Assembly (NCBI GenBank): GCA_027490995.1
Contig: JAIXWY010000005.1
Coordinates: 62,001-126,000 of the forward strand
From: Opitutaceae bacterium
GTDB taxonomy: Bacteria > Verrucomicrobiota > Verrucomicrobiia > Opitutales > Opitutaceae
Length of the DNA stretch: 64,000 nt
Direction of reading: 5' to 3'
Below the pieces are notes generated by a model. The model was not told the origin of the DNA. It made no database searches and saw only the letters and a program-made list of their open reading frames with translations. Positions 62,993 to 64,000 of the stretch are shown here, piece after piece. A program made the position numbers and the translations under genes. The stretch's first letter is position 1; each line of letters begins with the position of its first letter.

Positions 62993-63649
62993 ATGATCAC
63001 GACCAGCCTCCCGCTCGCATTCCTCATGGGCCAGACTCCGATGGAGCTCTTCAAGCATGGAGGGTACATCATGTGGCCGATCATCATCGTTTCCTTCCTG
63101 TGTCTCACCGTCGCGGTTGAACGCGTGATCTTCGCGATCCGCGAGGCCTCCACGCGCGAGCGTGAGGTGGTGGAGAAGATGCTGGAGAAGGTCGAGGCGC
63201 GCGACATCGAGGGCGCGGTGGCACTGGGCCGTAAGAGCAAGGACTACGTCGCCCGCATCCTCGTCTACGCGCTCACGCACAAGGAGTACTCGATGCACAA
63301 CGCCTTCGTGCGCGCTTCGAACCAGGAGCTCACGCGCTTCCAGCAGGGCATGTCGACGCTCGACACCTGCATCACCTCGGCCCCGCTGCTCGGTCTCCTT
63401 GGTACCGTGACGGGCATGATGAACACCTTCGGCGCTCTTTCGGGCGGCGACATCGCTGCGGCGGCCGGCCAGATCACCGGTGGTGTGGCTGAGGCGCTGA
63501 TCGCGACCGCGGCCGGTCTCGCCATCGCTATCCTCGGTTTGCTGCCCTACAACTTCATCAACTCGAAGATCGAGGACGCCAAGCACGACATTTCGGACGC
63601 CTCGAACGCGATCGAGCTGATCATCAAGAAGTCAGAGGCTGCGGTCTAA
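62993..63649 (+). CDS. ExbB/TolQ/MotA-family proton channel protein
   Basis: 218 residues. Three membrane segments are visible (GGYIMWPIIIVSFLCLTVAV; about 145-170; about 180-200). The conserved GLLGTVTGMMNTFGALSGG and the LIATAAGLAIAILGLLPYN stretch match the ExbB/TolQ pore. It works with the ExbD-type protein downstream to energise outer-membrane transport or envelope functions. The specific system cannot be told from these genes alone. Confidence 0.95.
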   Translation: MITTSLPLAFLMGQTPMELFKHGGYIMWPIIIVSFLCLTVAVERVIFAIREASTREREVVEKMLEKVEARDIEGAVALGRKSKDYVARILVYALTHKEYSMHNAFVRASNQELTRFQQGMSTLDTCITSAPLLGLLGTVTGMMNTFGALSGGDIAAAAGQITGGVAEALIATAAGLAIAILGLLPYNFINSKIEDAKHDISDASNAIELIIKKSEAAV

Positions 63650-63712
63650 CCGACGCCACCGAACGGGCGGCCTCTCCGCCCGTCTCTGCAACAACCCTCT
63701 CCTCGGTCATCC

Positions 63713-64000
63713 ATGTCAGGCTCCTCTTCTGGCGGCGGCGGCTCAAGTGGAACGAAGAAGGCGCGCATTGAGATCATCCCTCTCATTGACGTCATCTTCT
63801 TCCTCCTCGCCACCTTCGTCCTCTTCACGCTCTCGCTGAACAAGTCCGGAGGACTGCCGGTCAGTCTCCCGAGCACCTCGACGAGCGAGCCCCGCGATCC
63901 CACGGGCGTCACGATCACCGTTACGCAGGAGGGCACGATTGCCTGGGACAAGGATCCCATCACCCTCGATGAGTTCCTCACCCGCCTACAGGCCTATAAG
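63713..64000 (+). CDS. ExbD/TolR-family protein, partial
   Basis: First 96 codons; the right edge cuts the gene. A Gly/Ser-rich start (MSGSSSGGGGSSGTKKARIE) is followed by the single membrane helix IPLIDVIFFLLATFVLFTLS with the proton-carrying Asp (D of LIDVIFF), then a periplasmic domain. It partners the ExbB-type protein; 63 bp with a hairpin (63664-63682) separate them. Confidence 0.92.
   Translation, partial: MSGSSSGGGGSSGTKKARIEIIPLIDVIFFLLATFVLFTLSLNKSGGLPVSLPSTSTSEPRDPTGVTITVTQEGTIAWDKDPITLDEFLTRLQAYK

Noticed and set aside
1..64000. CRISPR array or transposase gene
   Set aside because: No regularly spaced direct repeats of CRISPR type and no transposase, integrase or phage structural gene was seen.

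Overview
The window reads as a chromosomal stretch of a GC-rich verrucomicrobium, most likely of the Opitutaceae or a close relative. This is inferred, not proven. It rests on high-GC codon use, a Minf_1886-family gene beside a Fur-family gene, a long moxR/DUF58/bat operon, and a rpmI-rplT-pheS-pheT-gatC-gatA-gatB translation block next to tRNA genes. The left edge cuts into pnp and the right edge into an exbD-type gene.

Layout. 0-4 kb: pnp 3' end with terminator, surE, and an ABC-2-type ATPase without permeases. The last 80 bp of that ATPase gene are exactly duplicated around a small Phd/RelE-type toxin-antitoxin pair. 3.85-13.2 kb: a signalling locus. Five minus-strand genes overlap or nearly touch: receiver-histidine kinase, ketosynthase-like protein, membrane histidine kinase, degenerate kinase with GAF-like region, and nucleotidyltransferase. 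They diverge from a second, paralogous membrane kinase. No DNA-binding response regulator is present. This locus is my best candidate for an undescribed system. 13.2-17.6 kb: TetR repressor with a clear operator, a SAM methyltransferase, a MOSC protein, a PEGA-like lipoprotein and a sialidase-fold protein. 17.7-25.5 kb: moxR, DUF58, batA, batB, a batC-like gene and a batD-batE fusion. 25.6-30 kb: an accessory stretch of visibly lower GC with vapBC, a helical-repeat/BRCT protein, an orphan protein and a DEDDh exonuclease-BRCT protein.

30-53 kb: mostly housekeeping and metabolic genes. They include a Nudix hydrolase, a LOG-family protein, a phosphonate-type ABC transporter, gluQ, a mogA-like gene, a MazG-like pyrophosphatase, a BASS transporter, hsp20, rlmJ, an M24 peptidase, a heptose-7-phosphate kinase-like gene, a zincless Fpg/Nei glycosylase, a tlyA-type methylase, nadK, an EF-hand protein, an M16 peptidase, a Fur-family regulator, an exported superoxide dismutase and an exported TIM-barrel isomerase.

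53-62 kb: the translation block on the minus strand (gatCAB amidotransferase, phenylalanyl-tRNA synthetase, L20, L35), followed upstream by a PLP-dependent dehydratase. 62.2-62.6 kb: tRNA-Lys(CTT), tRNA-Thr(TGT) and tRNA-Gln(CTG). 63-64 kb: exbB/exbD-type proton-channel genes.

Several units use 4-bp stop/start overlaps (bat genes, PhnDCE-type transporter, both toxin-antitoxin pairs, pheT-gatC). This points to translational coupling and co-expression.
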